Positions 17,372-28,164 are shown, counted from the first letter of the stretch. The stretch: 64,000 bases of DNA from QVMG01 sp032073245 (GCA_032073245.1 DAMANX010000009.1:62001-126000), one strand, 5' to 3'. Notes: generated from the sequence alone by a model not told the origin. Numbers and translations: made by a program.

Positions 17372-18973
17372 TTATTCGGTATCAGCTACTGGAGTTGGAG
17401 CATTACCAGCAGGGTTATTATCTTCTGATGATAACATCTTATTGGCATTTATTTCAACGTCCGGAAGTCTCCATAATAAAACATTATCACCAGCCTGAAT
17501 ATTGTAGATATAAGGAGCATCCTGATATCCCGCTCCTCGACGGTCAATGTTTTTATTTAGACGCATAATGTCATACCAAATAAGACCTTCTCCCCAAAGT
17601 TCTATACGGCGTTGACGGAAAACTTCTTCTTGGATTTCTGCCGGTGAAGATGCTGTACATACATATTCCGGATCGCGGTATGTTTTTACAAAATCTTCCA
17701 GTGTAGCTTTGCCGTTTCCTGTATCACTCATAGCTTCTGCTTCTGCCTGGATCAGATACATCTCTTCTACACGCATCAAAGGAATATCGTTAGCATTAGT
17801 CGATGTATAAAGCACATTGTTATAAGGAGCAAACTTAACTTGAGTATATGGGCCGTAACGAGCGGCAGCAAAAGCCTGGAATTCTTCATTCAGATTTTTA
17901 GATTGTTTGTTTTCATCCAACCACCAACCTTTACGAGCGTCTGTTTCCGGAATAGATGCCCATAATTTTTTATTAATCTGGTGACCACCACTAAAGTTTG
18001 CATAACCATAACTTAATGAACCATTATGAGAAGGCCAGTTAACAATACCAGATGTTACAACACGGTCGTTTTCTGAAATTTTAATACCCCACATCCAGGC
18101 AGCATCATTAGAATCATACATTGTCGGAACAGAAACCTGTGCAAAGCTATAAGGTACAGCACCTGAAAGGCTAATAGCACTTTTAGCATCATTGGCAGCT
18201 TCAGCCCATTTTTCCATGGTCAGATTTACACGAGCGCGAAGACCATAAGCAACACCCAAATCGATGTAACGTTTATCTCTTCGTTTTTCACCTGCTTCTT
18301 GAGCTGCTGATAATAATTCAATAGACTTGTTGATATCCGCTAGAATCTGATTGTATACTTCCTCTACTGTAGAACGTTTACATCCTTCTATTGGAGCTGT
18401 CGCAGCATTTGCTTCTGTGATGATTGGAACGCAAGGAGACGACTTGTGGTCTGCATAGTTAAACTGATAAAGCTGAGCTAAAATCAAGTAGTTGAATGCC
18501 CGGGCTGCAAGAGCCTGCCCCAGGTAGAACTGGAAAGTAGAATTCTGAGACTGTGGATCTATACTTGCTACCACGTTGTTGGCAACATAGATAATCTGAT
18601 ATAATGTGTTCCAGACAATTCTGGCCTCATTTCCCGACATATTCCGATCGGTGTAAGAAACACTGTTGTTTGTCCAGTTATATCCGTTATTGGTACTCAG
18701 ATAGTCAAAACCATTACTTTCTGTGAAAAGCATGATTGAAGGATATCCAAAATCATTATGACGGGTACCTGTAACCGACATATACGTGCTGAACTGGGCA
18801 AAAATACCTGTAACCCCAGCTTCCGCTTTACTTGGTTCGTCGGTTACAATTTCATTTTTTTGATCCGACGTGATAATATCCCCTTCCGGATATGTATCCA
18901 TGTCGACACAGCTATTGAAAAATAGGGCCGATAAAACTACTAATATAGAAATATATAATGCTTTCATATTCAC
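17372..18973 (-). CDS. SusD/RagB nutrient-binding outer membrane lipoprotein (locus A)
   Basis: Surface lipoprotein that lids the cognate SusC barrel. 533 residues with a lipoprotein signal: hydrophobic stretch then LSALFFNSC with the lipidated Cys near residue 22. The TPR-like helices of the family are visible (ARAFNYLILAQLYQF, RVNLTMEKWAEAANDAKSAI). The conserved C-terminal segment is EVFRQRRIELWGEGLIWYDIMRLNKNIDRRG. It lies 9 bp downstream of its susC. No enzyme, sigma/anti-sigma pair or HTCS regulator lies nearby, so the ligand cannot be inferred. Confidence 0.94.
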   Translation of the reverse strand: MNMKALYISILVVLSALFFNSCVDMDTYPEGDIITSDQKNEIVTDEPSKAEAGVTGIFAQFSTYMSVTGTRHNDFGYPSIMLFTESNGFDYLSTNNGYNWTNNSVSYTDRNMSGNEARIVWNTLYQIIYVANNVVASIDPQSQNSTFQFYLGQALAARAFNYLILAQLYQFNYADHKSSPCVPIITEANAATAPIEGCKRSTVEEVYNQILADINKSIELLSAAQEAGEKRRDKRYIDLGVAYGLRARVNLTMEKWAEAANDAKSAISLSGAVPYSFAQVSVPTMYDSNDAAWMWGIKISENDRVVTSGIVNWPSHNGSLSYGYANFSGGHQINKKLWASIPETDARKGWWLDENKQSKNLNEEFQAFAAARYGPYTQVKFAPYNNVLYTSTNANDIPLMRVEEMYLIQAEAEAMSDTGNGKATLEDFVKTYRDPEYVCTASSPAEIQEEVFRQRRIELWGEGLIWYDIMRLNKNIDRRGAGYQDAPYIYNIQAGDNVLLWRLPDVEINANKMLSSEDNNPAGNAPTPVADTE

Positions 18974-18982
18974 TGTTATTTA

Positions 18983-21900
18983 TTAAAATGTAACATTTAC
19001 ACCGCCTGAAATAGTACGGATTGGAGTATAAAGTGAAGTCGTAGCGCTGGTAAAGCTTTGACGTGGGTCAAGTCCTTTACGTGCAGAGATCAGGGCGACA
19101 TTATCCGCTGCCACATATACACGTAGTCTGCTCAATGACAATTTTTCAATAATATTCTGAGGTAAAGTATATCCTAATGAAATATTATTGATGGATAAAT
19201 AATCAGAACTTTCCAACCAACGGTCCGAATGATTATTGGCATAACCGCTTTGTGGAGCCAGTGAATTTACACGAGGAACTGTTGCGTTTTTGTTATCAGG
19301 TGTCCAGGATTTTAAAATATCCTTGTGCCAGTTACGTCCACCGTTATTTGTTTCTCCACCGTGCATTACTTGTAAATAACCCTGATCGTAGATTTTACCA
19401 CCTAATTGATAGGACATTTGAATGGCAAAGTCAAAACCGTAAGCATTTAAAGATGTACCAAAACCACCATAAACAGTTGGTAATAAATCATCAGTAGCAG
19501 CCTTATTGTCATTTGCAGTTGTCCAGTTTGTTGTTATAACGTCATTGCCATTATCATCTTTTATCCAGTATTGTGATAGACCTGTCTCTGAATCAACACC
19601 TGCATATCTTGCAAGATACATACGATACATGGATTCTCCTTCTTCATAAATCCGGTTTCCGGTGATCATTTCTCCTTGTAAGTCTGGGTGCAGTTCCAGA
19701 ATTTTGTTTTTAATAAAGGTAGCGTTCAGATTAACATCCCAGGAAATATTTCTGGTTTTTATAATCTGGTATCCAAGGTCGACTTCTAAACCTGAGTTTC
19801 GCATAGAACCGATATTCATCGGTATGGAAGAATATCCTGCAGTTGGAGAAACCGGTTTGTTGTAAAGCATGTCTTTTGATTCACGTCCGAAATATTCGAG
19901 AGTACCAGTCAGGCGGTTTTTGAATAAAGCAAAGTCAACACCAATGTTATAGGATGTAGAAGTTTCCCATGTAATATCCGGATTACCTTTATAATAAAGA
20001 GTACCATCAGCAAAAACATCTTTATCTCCTGTTACTTTAAACTGGTCAAGATAAGGATAATAGTTTTTACTCATAGTCGCATTAGAATAACGTAAGTCAT
20101 CGTTACCTTGCTGGCCAAAAGAAGCTTTTAATTTTAACATATCTACCCAAGTGACAGTTTCCATAAAGCTTTCATTTGAAATCATCCATGCAGCACTGGC
20201 AGAGAAAAAGTTACCCCAACGATTATCTTTATTAAAACGGGAAGAACCATCACGACGATAAGAAACACTACCAAAATAAGTATCATTATAATTGTAATTC
20301 ACACGTCCGAAGTATCCTTCAGTAGCATAAGCTTTTTTAGCTCCGTATCCTAAACGTTGATTAATTGTATTATTTATATAATAGGAATAAGGATTATACA
20401 ATTCTTGTCCGGATGCATCTACATTGGTTTGTTTGTAATCATATCCGTCATAACCAACAGTAATATCGAAATGGTTAATGTCAGAAAGAGTGAACTGGTA
20501 GTTACCAATATATTGTTGGTCGAATCCGTAGGTACGCATGTGTTGTTGATAAGCTGTACCACCATAGCTTGCACTTTGTCCGTATTTTCTGTTGCCTAAT
20601 GAGTTGTAACGAGTGTTATCAATATGCAATCCGTAACGTGCAGTAAGAGTCAGGCCTGTAATCGGAGTTAATTCTCCAAACCAAGTTAGGTTCATAATAT
20701 CCATCAGGTACATTTCTTTATCATAAGTAAGTGCACCTGCTGGGTTAGCAATCTGCATAAACTTACGGGAACGATTTGTGCTGACGCCATCACCATAATC
20801 GTAAATAGGTGTACCTAGGGCTTCATCACGCATGATATTACCTGACGCATCACGTACGTATAACGGATATACCGGAGCGATGTTATTGGAAATAAAGAAG
20901 GCATTAGCAGAAGACGACGTGGCATTACTGTCCTGGTCGCCAGGATAACGGCTATTAGAATTTGTATAACCGAAGTTACCTCCAACTTTAAACCAATCAG
21001 TTACTTTGTATTCACCTTTTAAACGACCAGCATAACGTTCGAAACCCGAATTGTCGATGATACCTTGATCTTTCAGATATCCAAATGAAGCATAATAGTT
21101 AAAACGTTCATTGCTTGCAGAAACACTTACATTATATTCCTGACGCATTTTGTTCTTAAATGTTTCATCTCCCCAATTATCCGGTGTATAGTAATATTCA
21201 CCATCACTGTATCCTAAAGTTGCGTTTGGATTCAATCTACCATCCATGCCAATCAGTTTTTCTCCGCTAGGAAGAGTATAGATCGGATAGCCAAATCCAC
21301 CATTGCTGGTTGAGAAAATATATTGGTTGGCGTAAGCATTAGCATTCTCAGGAGTATATCCCAATTGTGATGAAGCTCCGTTATAAATCGCTTCATATAC
21401 TTTTTCAGTATACATTTGTGGGTCTGTCATTACATCATAAGTTTTAATAGCACGGCTATTAGAACCTATTTTTGCATCGAAGTTAACTACCGCTTTTCCC
21501 GATTTACCTCTTTTGGTTGTAACCATAATAATACCGTTCGCACCGCGAGCACCATATAGTGCTGTAGAAGCAGCATCTTTCAAAACAGTCATTGATTCGA
21601 TATCCTGTGTGTTGATTGAAGATAAATCTCCATCAAAGGGAACGCCGTCAACAACATACAGCGGATCCATACCGGCGTTGATAGATCCAACCCCACGAAT
21701 ACGGATTTTAGCAGAAGTTCCGGGCTGTCCATTATCACTTAATACCTGAACACCTGCAACAGTACCAGTCAAAGCATTTGATAAGTTGGATACCTGGCGA
21801 GCTTCAATTTTTTCAGCTTTAATCACTGAGGCCGATCCTGTAAATGCCCCTTTGGTAGTAGTACCGTATGCTGTTACTACAACTTCATCCAAAGTTTGGG

Positions 21901-22192
21901 TGTCAGCTTGTAATATAATACGCATGTTAGGTTGGACTGCCACTTCCTGAGTTATCATACCTACATAAGAAATTTGTACTGTTCTGGCATTAGCCGGAAC
22001 ATTCAACTCAAAGTATCCGTTGAAATCAGTAACAATACCAATAGTGGTGCCTTTAACAATTACAGAGGCTCCAATTACTGGTTCATTGTCTTCTCCAGAT
22101 AGTACAGTCCCAGTAATTTTCGTGGTCTGAGCTGTTAACAATCCTATGCTCATTACAGCACATAGCATTGAGAGAATTAATTTTTTCATCAT
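18983..22192 (-). CDS. SusC/RagA TonB-dependent outer membrane receptor (locus A)
   Basis: 1,069 residues. Signal peptide (MMKKLILSMLCAVMS ... LLTAQ); CarboxypepD-regulatory-like beta domain (ITGTVLSGEDNEPVIGASV, about 25-95); TonB-interacting region and plug with the hallmark LYVVDGVPFDG and MTVLKDAASTALYGARGANGIIMVTTKRG (about 175-230). The rest is the 22-strand barrel, ending SGGVNVTF with the terminal Phe typical of outer membrane proteins. It imports a ligand captured by the SusD at 17372. Its leader and first ~20 codons are almost identical to those of the divergent susC at 22720. Confidence 0.96.
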   Translation of the reverse strand: MMKKLILSMLCAVMSIGLLTAQTTKITGTVLSGEDNEPVIGASVIVKGTTIGIVTDFNGYFELNVPANARTVQISYVGMITQEVAVQPNMRIILQADTQTLDEVVVTAYGTTTKGAFTGSASVIKAEKIEARQVSNLSNALTGTVAGVQVLSDNGQPGTSAKIRIRGVGSINAGMDPLYVVDGVPFDGDLSSINTQDIESMTVLKDAASTALYGARGANGIIMVTTKRGKSGKAVVNFDAKIGSNSRAIKTYDVMTDPQMYTEKVYEAIYNGASSQLGYTPENANAYANQYIFSTSNGGFGYPIYTLPSGEKLIGMDGRLNPNATLGYSDGEYYYTPDNWGDETFKNKMRQEYNVSVSASNERFNYYASFGYLKDQGIIDNSGFERYAGRLKGEYKVTDWFKVGGNFGYTNSNSRYPGDQDSNATSSSANAFFISNNIAPVYPLYVRDASGNIMRDEALGTPIYDYGDGVSTNRSRKFMQIANPAGALTYDKEMYLMDIMNLTWFGELTPITGLTLTARYGLHIDNTRYNSLGNRKYGQSASYGGTAYQQHMRTYGFDQQYIGNYQFTLSDINHFDITVGYDGYDYKQTNVDASGQELYNPYSYYINNTINQRLGYGAKKAYATEGYFGRVNYNYNDTYFGSVSYRRDGSSRFNKDNRWGNFFSASAAWMISNESFMETVTWVDMLKLKASFGQQGNDDLRYSNATMSKNYYPYLDQFKVTGDKDVFADGTLYYKGNPDITWETSTSYNIGVDFALFKNRLTGTLEYFGRESKDMLYNKPVSPTAGYSSIPMNIGSMRNSGLEVDLGYQIIKTRNISWDVNLNATFIKNKILELHPDLQGEMITGNRIYEEGESMYRMYLARYAGVDSETGLSQYWIKDDNGNDVITTNWTTANDNKAATDDLLPTVYGGFGTSLNAYGFDFAIQMSYQLGGKIYDQGYLQVMHGGETNNGGRNWHKDILKSWTPDNKNATVPRVNSLAPQSGYANNHSDRWLESSDYLSINNISLGYTLPQNIIEKLSLSRLRVYVAADNVALISARKGLDPRQSFTSATTSLYTPIRTISGGVNVTF

Positions 22193-22235
22193 AAATACAC
22201 TCTTTTTATTAAACTTATTAAAATTCTAGTCTTGC
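22120..22235 (-). repeat. Inverted repeat arm 1: susC leader and signal-peptide region
   Basis: 116 bp whose reverse complement matches 22677-22792 with a single difference that I can see (TAGAATT versus TGGAATT). It spans about 43 bp of leader and the first ~24 codons of the locus A susC. The arms are 441 bp apart. Confidence 0.85.
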
Positions 22236-22258
22236 TATTTAGTTAATTATTGTCGTGA

Positions 22259-22281
22259 TTACATAATTACCTAAGAACTAT
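22259..22281. repeat. Inner inverted repeat (CTAAGAACTAT side)
   Basis: A second inverted match inside the divergent region: TTACCTAAGAACTAT here and ATAGTTCTTAGGTAA at 22635-22649, extended to about 23 bp with one mismatch. It extends the symmetry of the two leaders beyond the 116-bp arms. Confidence 0.75.
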
Positions 22282-22369
22282 TAAAAACTAATATTTTGCC
22301 TAAAGTGGTAATAATATGCCGGATAGACCCATATCCCTGTCTGTTTAGTAAAATAAATCGAATTGTTAA

Positions 22370-22450
22370 TTTTACTTATTGAGGCAAAAATAGTAAAATT
22401 TTCATATAAAAATGTTTTTTTGAGATTTTATTTTACTTATCGATGCAAAA
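22370..22450. repeat. Pair of 20-bp direct repeats in divergent susC promoter region
   Basis: TTTTACTTATTGAGGCAAAA at 22370-22389 and TTTTACTTATCGATGCAAAA at 22431-22450, 61 bp apart with 2 mismatches. On the minus strand a TATTTTTG (22385-22392) fits a -7 box for the locus A susC. These could be regulator sites. Nothing else gene-like was seen in 22236-22676. Confidence 0.5.
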
Positions 22451-22676
22451 GAAATACAAAATACCTAAAATCTAATATCTAATTTAAGGTAAAATTGTAG
22501 ACAAATGAAAGAAAAAGGATGTGTATAGGGATGATATTATATGATTGACTTATTGTTTTAAACAAAAATGTTAAAGAATGTTTGTTTTTTCTTGTTAATG
22601 CATTAACTACTCATCTGTGTAACCTCCTCTTTATATAGTTCTTAGGTAACTATGTAATACAATTAATCAACAAAAT

Positions 22677-22792
22677 GCAAGACTGGAATTTTAATAAGTT
22701 TAATAAAAAGAGTGTATTTATGATGAAAAAATTAATTCTCTCAATGCTATGTGCTGTAATGAGCATAGGATTGTTAACAGCTCAGACCACGA
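22677..22792 (+). repeat. Inverted repeat arm 2: susC leader and signal-peptide region
   Basis: Inverse partner of 22120-22235. It covers the leader from GCAAGACTGGAATT through the codons for LLTAQTT of the locus B susC. Identity stops abruptly after CAGACCACGA, where the mature proteins begin to differ. Confidence 0.85.
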
Positions 22793-25700
22793 GAGTAACT
22801 GGTACAGTTATTTCTTCGGATGATGGTGAGCCGGTTATTGGTGCATCAATTCAAGTGAAAGGAACTACTACAGGTACAGTTACTAACTATGATGGTACAT
22901 TTGAATTAACTGTTCCGGCTTCTGCAAAAAGCCTTATAGTATCATATGTAGGTATGCAAACGAAAGAACTTACAATTCAAACTAATATGCGTATAATTTT
23001 AGACCCTGATACGCATGCATTAGGTGAAGTAATGGTCGTGGCGTATGGTACTACTAAAAAGGAATCTTTTACGGGATCTGCCGCTGTTGTAAGCAATGAA
23101 AAGATAGAAAAAAGACTTATATCTAACATTTCAAAGGCTTTAGAAGGCCAGGTATCAGGGTGGTTTCAACTTCAGGAGGTGGTCAGCCGGGTGATGGAGC
23201 TAAACTTCGAATAAGAGGTATTGCTTCTATAAATGCTTCTGCTGAACCTTTATATGTTGTAGATGGTATGCCGTTTGATGGAGAGTTGAGTTCGATCAAC
23301 CCTAATGATATCGAGTCTATGACTGTCTTGAAAGACGCATCATCCGGAGCTTTATATGGTGCACGCGGTGCAAATGGAGTTGTTATTATTACAACAAAAA
23401 GAGGGCAGGAAGGCAAACCTAAAATAAACTTTAAAGCTAATTGGGGTTGGTCTTCACGTGGAATAAAGAAGTATGATATGGTCGGACAAGAAGACTATAT
23501 GCAGCTTGTCTATGAAGCAAATCGCAATAAATATGTTTATGGTAACAAATATGAATGGAATGATGCAGTTGCACAATCTATTAAGGAAATGCCTTCTAAG
23601 ATTGGCGGTGAAATTTATAATCCTTTCAAAAATTATACGGCTGAAAATCTAATTGATCCTACTACTGAAAAAATCAGGCCTGACGCTGTTTCTGCATGGG
23701 ATGAAGATTGGATGGATGAAGTTACTGAAAACAATGCTTTAAGACAAGAGTATCAATTTTCAGTTACCGGAGGTAATGAATATACACAAACACTTTTGTC
23801 TTTAGGTTATCTGAAAGATAAAGGTATTCTTAAAAACACAGGCTTTGAACGCTTCAGTGGAAGATTAAGTGTTGATTACAATGCTAAATCCTGGTTTAAA
23901 ACAGGACTAAGTTCTTCATTTGCATCCACGAAGCAAGATAAATCAACCTATGAGGGGTCTTCAAATGCAAACGTATGGTATTCCGCACAATTCATTGCTC
24001 CTATTTATCCGGCATTCATGAAAGATGCTAATGGTAAAGATCTTCTTGATGCAAACGGAAAAAGACAATTGGATTACGGACAGGGCCGCCCTAAATTAAG
24101 TAATTTCAGCCCAATTGGAACATTATATGATGATAAGGAAGAAAGTAAATATGATAATTTAAGTGCTAGAACTTATTTGACATTTGGTTCAGATGATGAA
24201 GATGCCGGTATTTTGCAAGGATTGAAGTTAAATATAAATTTAGGAGCAGATTATACCAATCGTAATAGAATGATCTACTATAATATGCATCATGGTAATT
24301 TTGCGTCTAGTGATGGTTTATTAAGCAAATATAGTACTAAAACATTCAGCTATACATTTAATCAATTGTTAACGTATAATCGCAAATTAAATGATCATAG
24401 TTTTGATGTTCTAGCCGGACATGAATCCTATTCATACGAATATAACTATTTATATGGTAGCAAGACAGGGCTGGTAGAAGGTATCTATGAATTAGCTCCT
24501 GCAACAAATGTGAGGGGTACCAGTTCCTATACATATAATTATAAAATAGAATCTTATTTGGCAAGATTAAATTATAATTATAAAGAAAGATATTACTTTT
24601 CTGCCAGCTATAGAACGGATGGTTCATCCCGTTTCCATAAGGATCACAGATGGGGTAATTTCTGGTCTGTTGGAGGAAACTGGAGAGCTTCTGAAGAAGA
24701 GTTTTTGAAACAATATGATTGGCTCGATAATCTATCGTTAAGAGCTAGTTATGGTATTCAAGGGAATGACAATATTCTTGATAGTGATGGTAATTCTTCT
24801 TATTATTTATGGCAAAGTTTCTACGATTTAACTTATCCGAATGCTACTTATTCTGGAGCTGTATTATCAAGTTTTGAGAACAAACAAATATCTTGGGAAG
24901 AAAATGCAAACTTCAATGTTGGATTGGAAGCAAGGATATTTAATCGTTTTGACATAGGTTTTGAATATTACAATAGAAAGACAACCGATATGTTATTAGT
25001 ATATCCTATGGCTCTTTCAACAGGATTTACAGGTTATAATTCAAATATTGGAGATATTAGAAACAGTGGTTTTGAGATTAGCCTTGGCGCTCAAATTATC
25101 AATCGCCCTAATTTTACATGGCGTACAACTCTCTTAGGATCGGTATTTAAAAATAAGGTGTTAAAACTAACGAATGAGTCTCCGGAGATTATTAGTGGAG
25201 TTCGTAGTATAAAAGTAGGCTCCCCAATAAATACCTTCTATATGGCAAAAGCTGCCGGCGTTGATCCTGATACGGGTGCACAACTTTATTGGGCTTATGA
25301 GTCGATGGATGACAAGGGTAATGTAACAGGTGAATATATTACAGACGATTACTCTAAAGCTGCTACATCCAAATATTATCTGGGAAGCCGTATTCCTGAT
25401 TTTTCAGGTAGTATTGGGTTTGATTTCACCTTCTTTAAAGATTTTGATTTAGCCATTCTGGCAACCTATTCTATAGGAGGAAAAATCTATGATAGCAAAT
25501 ATTTATCTTCAATGAATACAATGTACGATGGTGATACCTGGAATAAAGATATCTTAAAACGTTGGCAAAAACCAGGTGATATAACTGATATACCTCGTGT
25601 TGAAGTGGGTGGAACATATACAACAACGGATCGTTTCTTGCAAAACGCATCATATCTTTCGCTTAAAAATATAACTGCAGGTTATACTTTGCCTAAAGGC

Positions 25701-25871
25701 TTATTAACGAAAGCGAATATTCAAAGTTTAAGAATATTCTGTACTGCTGATAATCTGTTTATGCTCACCCACCTAAATGGTATGGATCCGCAATTTAATT
25801 TTGCCGGAGGAACAGATTATACTTACATGCCTAACAAAACTATTTCTATTGGACTTGATATTAACTTTTAA
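22720..25871 (+). pseudogene. SusC/RagA TonB-dependent receptor, frameshifted (locus B)
   Basis: A full-length susC (about 1,050 codons) is split by a frameshift near 23158-23163. The first part (22720-23214) encodes the signal peptide, the regulatory-like domain and the plug start up to KALEGQVSG, then runs out of frame. The frame resuming with VSTSGGGQPGDGAKLRIRG (from 23160) continues through LYVVDGMPFDG and MTVLKDASSGALYGARGANG and the whole barrel to the terminal Phe at 25871. The sister genes read AGVQVLS and AGVKVTT here, so the expected Val-Gln or Val-Lys codons are missing. A net loss of 4 or 7 bp fits, the latter between short GGTG repeats. It is either inactivated or reversibly switched. 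The start used is MMKKLIL at 22720, as in locus A. Confidence 0.88.
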
Positions 25872-25882
25872 TTAAAAGAATT

Positions 25883-28105
25883 ATGAGAAGTAAATTAATA
25901 TACCTGTTGTTATTAGCTGTTTCGTTTATAGCAATGACAGGATGCTCGGATGACTATCTGGAAACGGCACCAACTACTCTAATTGCAGGAGATGGAATGC
26001 TTGGAAATGCGACGAACGCTATGGCTCCCTTGAATGGTATTTATAGATATATGTATACACAAGGTTGGTCAACAACGGCTAATACACAACAATGTGACGG
26101 GATCATTGCCTGGAATCTGGCTGCAGATGTTATGGGTGAAGATAATGTTATGAAGGCAACCGGTAGTGGTTGGTATTGGTTTGATGCTGTATACAATGTG
26201 AAATCTCGTTATACATCATCAGCATGGCGCCCTTATGATTTATGGAATGGGTTTTATATACTCATTGCAAATGCAAATCAGATTATCGATGCAGAATCTA
26301 CAATGGAAGGAGATAAAAGCGATGTTAACTATGTTGTTGGTCAAGCGTATGCAATACGTGCCTATTGTTATCATTATTTGGCTATGTGGTTTGCGCGTAC
26401 TTATATAGGCCACGAAGAAGAACCTGGTGTACCTCTTTATACCGAACCAACAGTTGCAGGAACAGAGGGTAAACCCCGTGCTAGTCTTCGTGAAGTATAT
26501 GCACAGGTAAAGCAGGACATTGATAAAGCGATTACATTATTAAATGATGTACCTAGCCAAAAGGATAAGACACATATTGATTACTATGTAGCAAATGGTA
26601 TTAAAGCCCGAATTTGCCTTACTACAAATGAATGGAGTGAAGCTGCAGCTGCAGCCAAAATTGCTCGTTCAAATTACACTATTGGTACTGGCACTACTCT
26701 CACGAGTGGTATGAATGATGCCGGCAAAGAAAATGTGATGTGGGGGGCAACAGTAATATCAACACAAACACCGGGATGGGGGCCTTTCTTATATCACATG
26801 GATGCTTTCACTATTTTAGATTATGATGGTGCAACGCAGGTCTATGCATATCGTGCACTCAAAGCAATTAATAAATTGCTTTATGAGAAAATGGGAGAAA
26901 ATGATATTCGTCGTCAATGGTGGCAGCCGGATAATGATCGCATAAAGAGTGGAAATACGGTATTATCCAATTATATACAGGTGAAATTCCGTTTCTCTGA
27001 CCCTTCTACTTCATTAGGAGATAAACTATGGATGAGGGTTGAAGAAATGTATCTTACGGAAGCAGAAGCGGAATGCAGAATGGGTAATGAAGCCGCAGCG
27101 AAAGAATTATTATCCGAATTAGTAACTTCACGTGACCCCAATTATACTGTAACAAAAACAGGTACAGCTATGGGAGCACTTACTTCAGATGAAACAGGTT
27201 CACTTCTGGAAGAAATAATTATTCAACGTCGTATTGAACTTTGGGGAGAATATGGACGATTATATGATATTAAACGTTTAAAACAAGGATTCAAACGTAC
27301 AGAAGAAATGGGATGGCCTACATCTGCTCTGTTGAAAAGATATAAAAAAGACATTTTCTTTGCCGATTTTGATTATGAATTTCTTTATGATTTGGAAAGC
27401 TTTCTGTTAGCCATGAATTATAATCGTAATACCATTTCTAAGCACATGAAGCATCTGAAACGCTATCTTAATCTGGCTATTAACCAAAATGTTTTTGAGA
27501 TCCAAAAAGACCCGTTTCGTCAATATAAGATGAAATATCAGGAATCCAGGAGAATTCATCTTACTCGGGAAGAATTATACCGGGTAGAATCATTGAATCT
27601 CGAAAATCACAGGATGCTTATAAAATGCCGGGATATGTTTCTCTTTAGTTGCTATACTGGTTTGCGATTTTCAGATGTAGTACGAATTAATAAGGAAAAT
27701 TTCAGTATAATCGATAAAAAGATATGGCTTATATACTCATCGGTAAAAACAAATGTCAATGTGAGATTACCTCTATCACTGTTATTTGATGGAAAAGCAA
27801 TAACTATTTATAATAAATATAAAGGTAAAACTGATACACTTTTTGATATATCTGTTTTAAGCAATTCAAATGTAAATAAACAATTACATAAGATCTGCCA
27901 ACTGGCACGTATCTCAAAAAGGGTATCTTTCCATTCTGCCAGGCACACGAATGCGACTTTATTATTATATGATGGAGCCAATATTACGACAGTTCAAAAA
28001 CTACTTGGACATAAAAATGTTCAAACGACCCAGATATATAGTAATATAATGGATATGACAATTGTCCGGGATTTAGAAAAGATAGGAAAGAAGAGGGTGA
28101 GGTAA
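25883..28105 (+). CDS. SusD lipoprotein fused in frame to tyrosine recombinase (chimera, locus B)
   Basis: One open frame of 740 codons made of two unrelated parts. Residues 1-485 are a SusD/RagB lipoprotein: lipobox FIAMTGC, helices, and the family C-terminal segment IIQRRIELWGEYGRLYDIKRLKQGF. They stop about 40 residues short of the usual SusD end. From about residue 486 (RYKKDIFFADFDYEFLYDL) the sequence is a tyrosine recombinase. It has a SAM-like core-binding domain (about 490-565) and a catalytic domain with Arg595, Lys622, His684/Arg687 (HSAR), His710 and Tyr719, so the catalytic set is complete. The usual N-terminal arm-binding domain is absent. An exported lipoprotein should not carry a DNA recombinase, so this is best read as a recombination scar. 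The recombinase half might be expressed from an internal start. The susD part follows the susC at 25871 by 11 bp. Confidence 0.85.
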   Translation: MRSKLIYLLLLAVSFIAMTGCSDDYLETAPTTLIAGDGMLGNATNAMAPLNGIYRYMYTQGWSTTANTQQCDGIIAWNLAADVMGEDNVMKATGSGWYWFDAVYNVKSRYTSSAWRPYDLWNGFYILIANANQIIDAESTMEGDKSDVNYVVGQAYAIRAYCYHYLAMWFARTYIGHEEEPGVPLYTEPTVAGTEGKPRASLREVYAQVKQDIDKAITLLNDVPSQKDKTHIDYYVANGIKARICLTTNEWSEAAAAAKIARSNYTIGTGTTLTSGMNDAGKENVMWGATVISTQTPGWGPFLYHMDAFTILDYDGATQVYAYRALKAINKLLYEKMGENDIRRQWWQPDNDRIKSGNTVLSNYIQVKFRFSDPSTSLGDKLWMRVEEMYLTEAEAECRMGNEAAAKELLSELVTSRDPNYTVTKTGTAMGALTSDETGSLLEEIIIQRRIELWGEYGRLYDIKRLKQGFKRTEEMGWPTSALLKRYKKDIFFADFDYEFLYDLESFLLAMNYNRNTISKHMKHLKRYLNLAINQNVFEIQKDPFRQYKMKYQESRRIHLTREELYRVESLNLENHRMLIKCRDMFLFSCYTGLRFSDVVRINKENFSIIDKKIWLIYSSVKTNVNVRLPLSLLFDGKAITIYNKYKGKTDTLFDISVLSNSNVNKQLHKICQLARISKRVSFHSARHTNATLLLYDGANITTVQKLLGHKNVQTTQIYSNIMDMTIVRDLEKIGKKRVR

Positions 28106-28131
28106 AGTTCAATTCCGGCACGAGAGAAAGA

Positions 28132-28164
28132 AAAGAGGCTGCCCGTAATTCGGACAGCCTCTTT
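28132..28164. terminator. Bidirectional terminator between locus B and locus C
   Basis: 14-bp stem with one mismatch (AAAGAGGCTGCCCG / CGGACAGCCTCTTT), 5-nt loop, with a T-rich run on the minus-strand side. It serves the convergent ends at 28105 and 28203. Confidence 0.85.

Noticed and set aside
28111..28124. AATTCCGGCACGAG resembles a cDNA library adapter, suggesting contamination.
   Set aside because: It differs by an extra base and sits in continuous native sequence just before a normal terminator.
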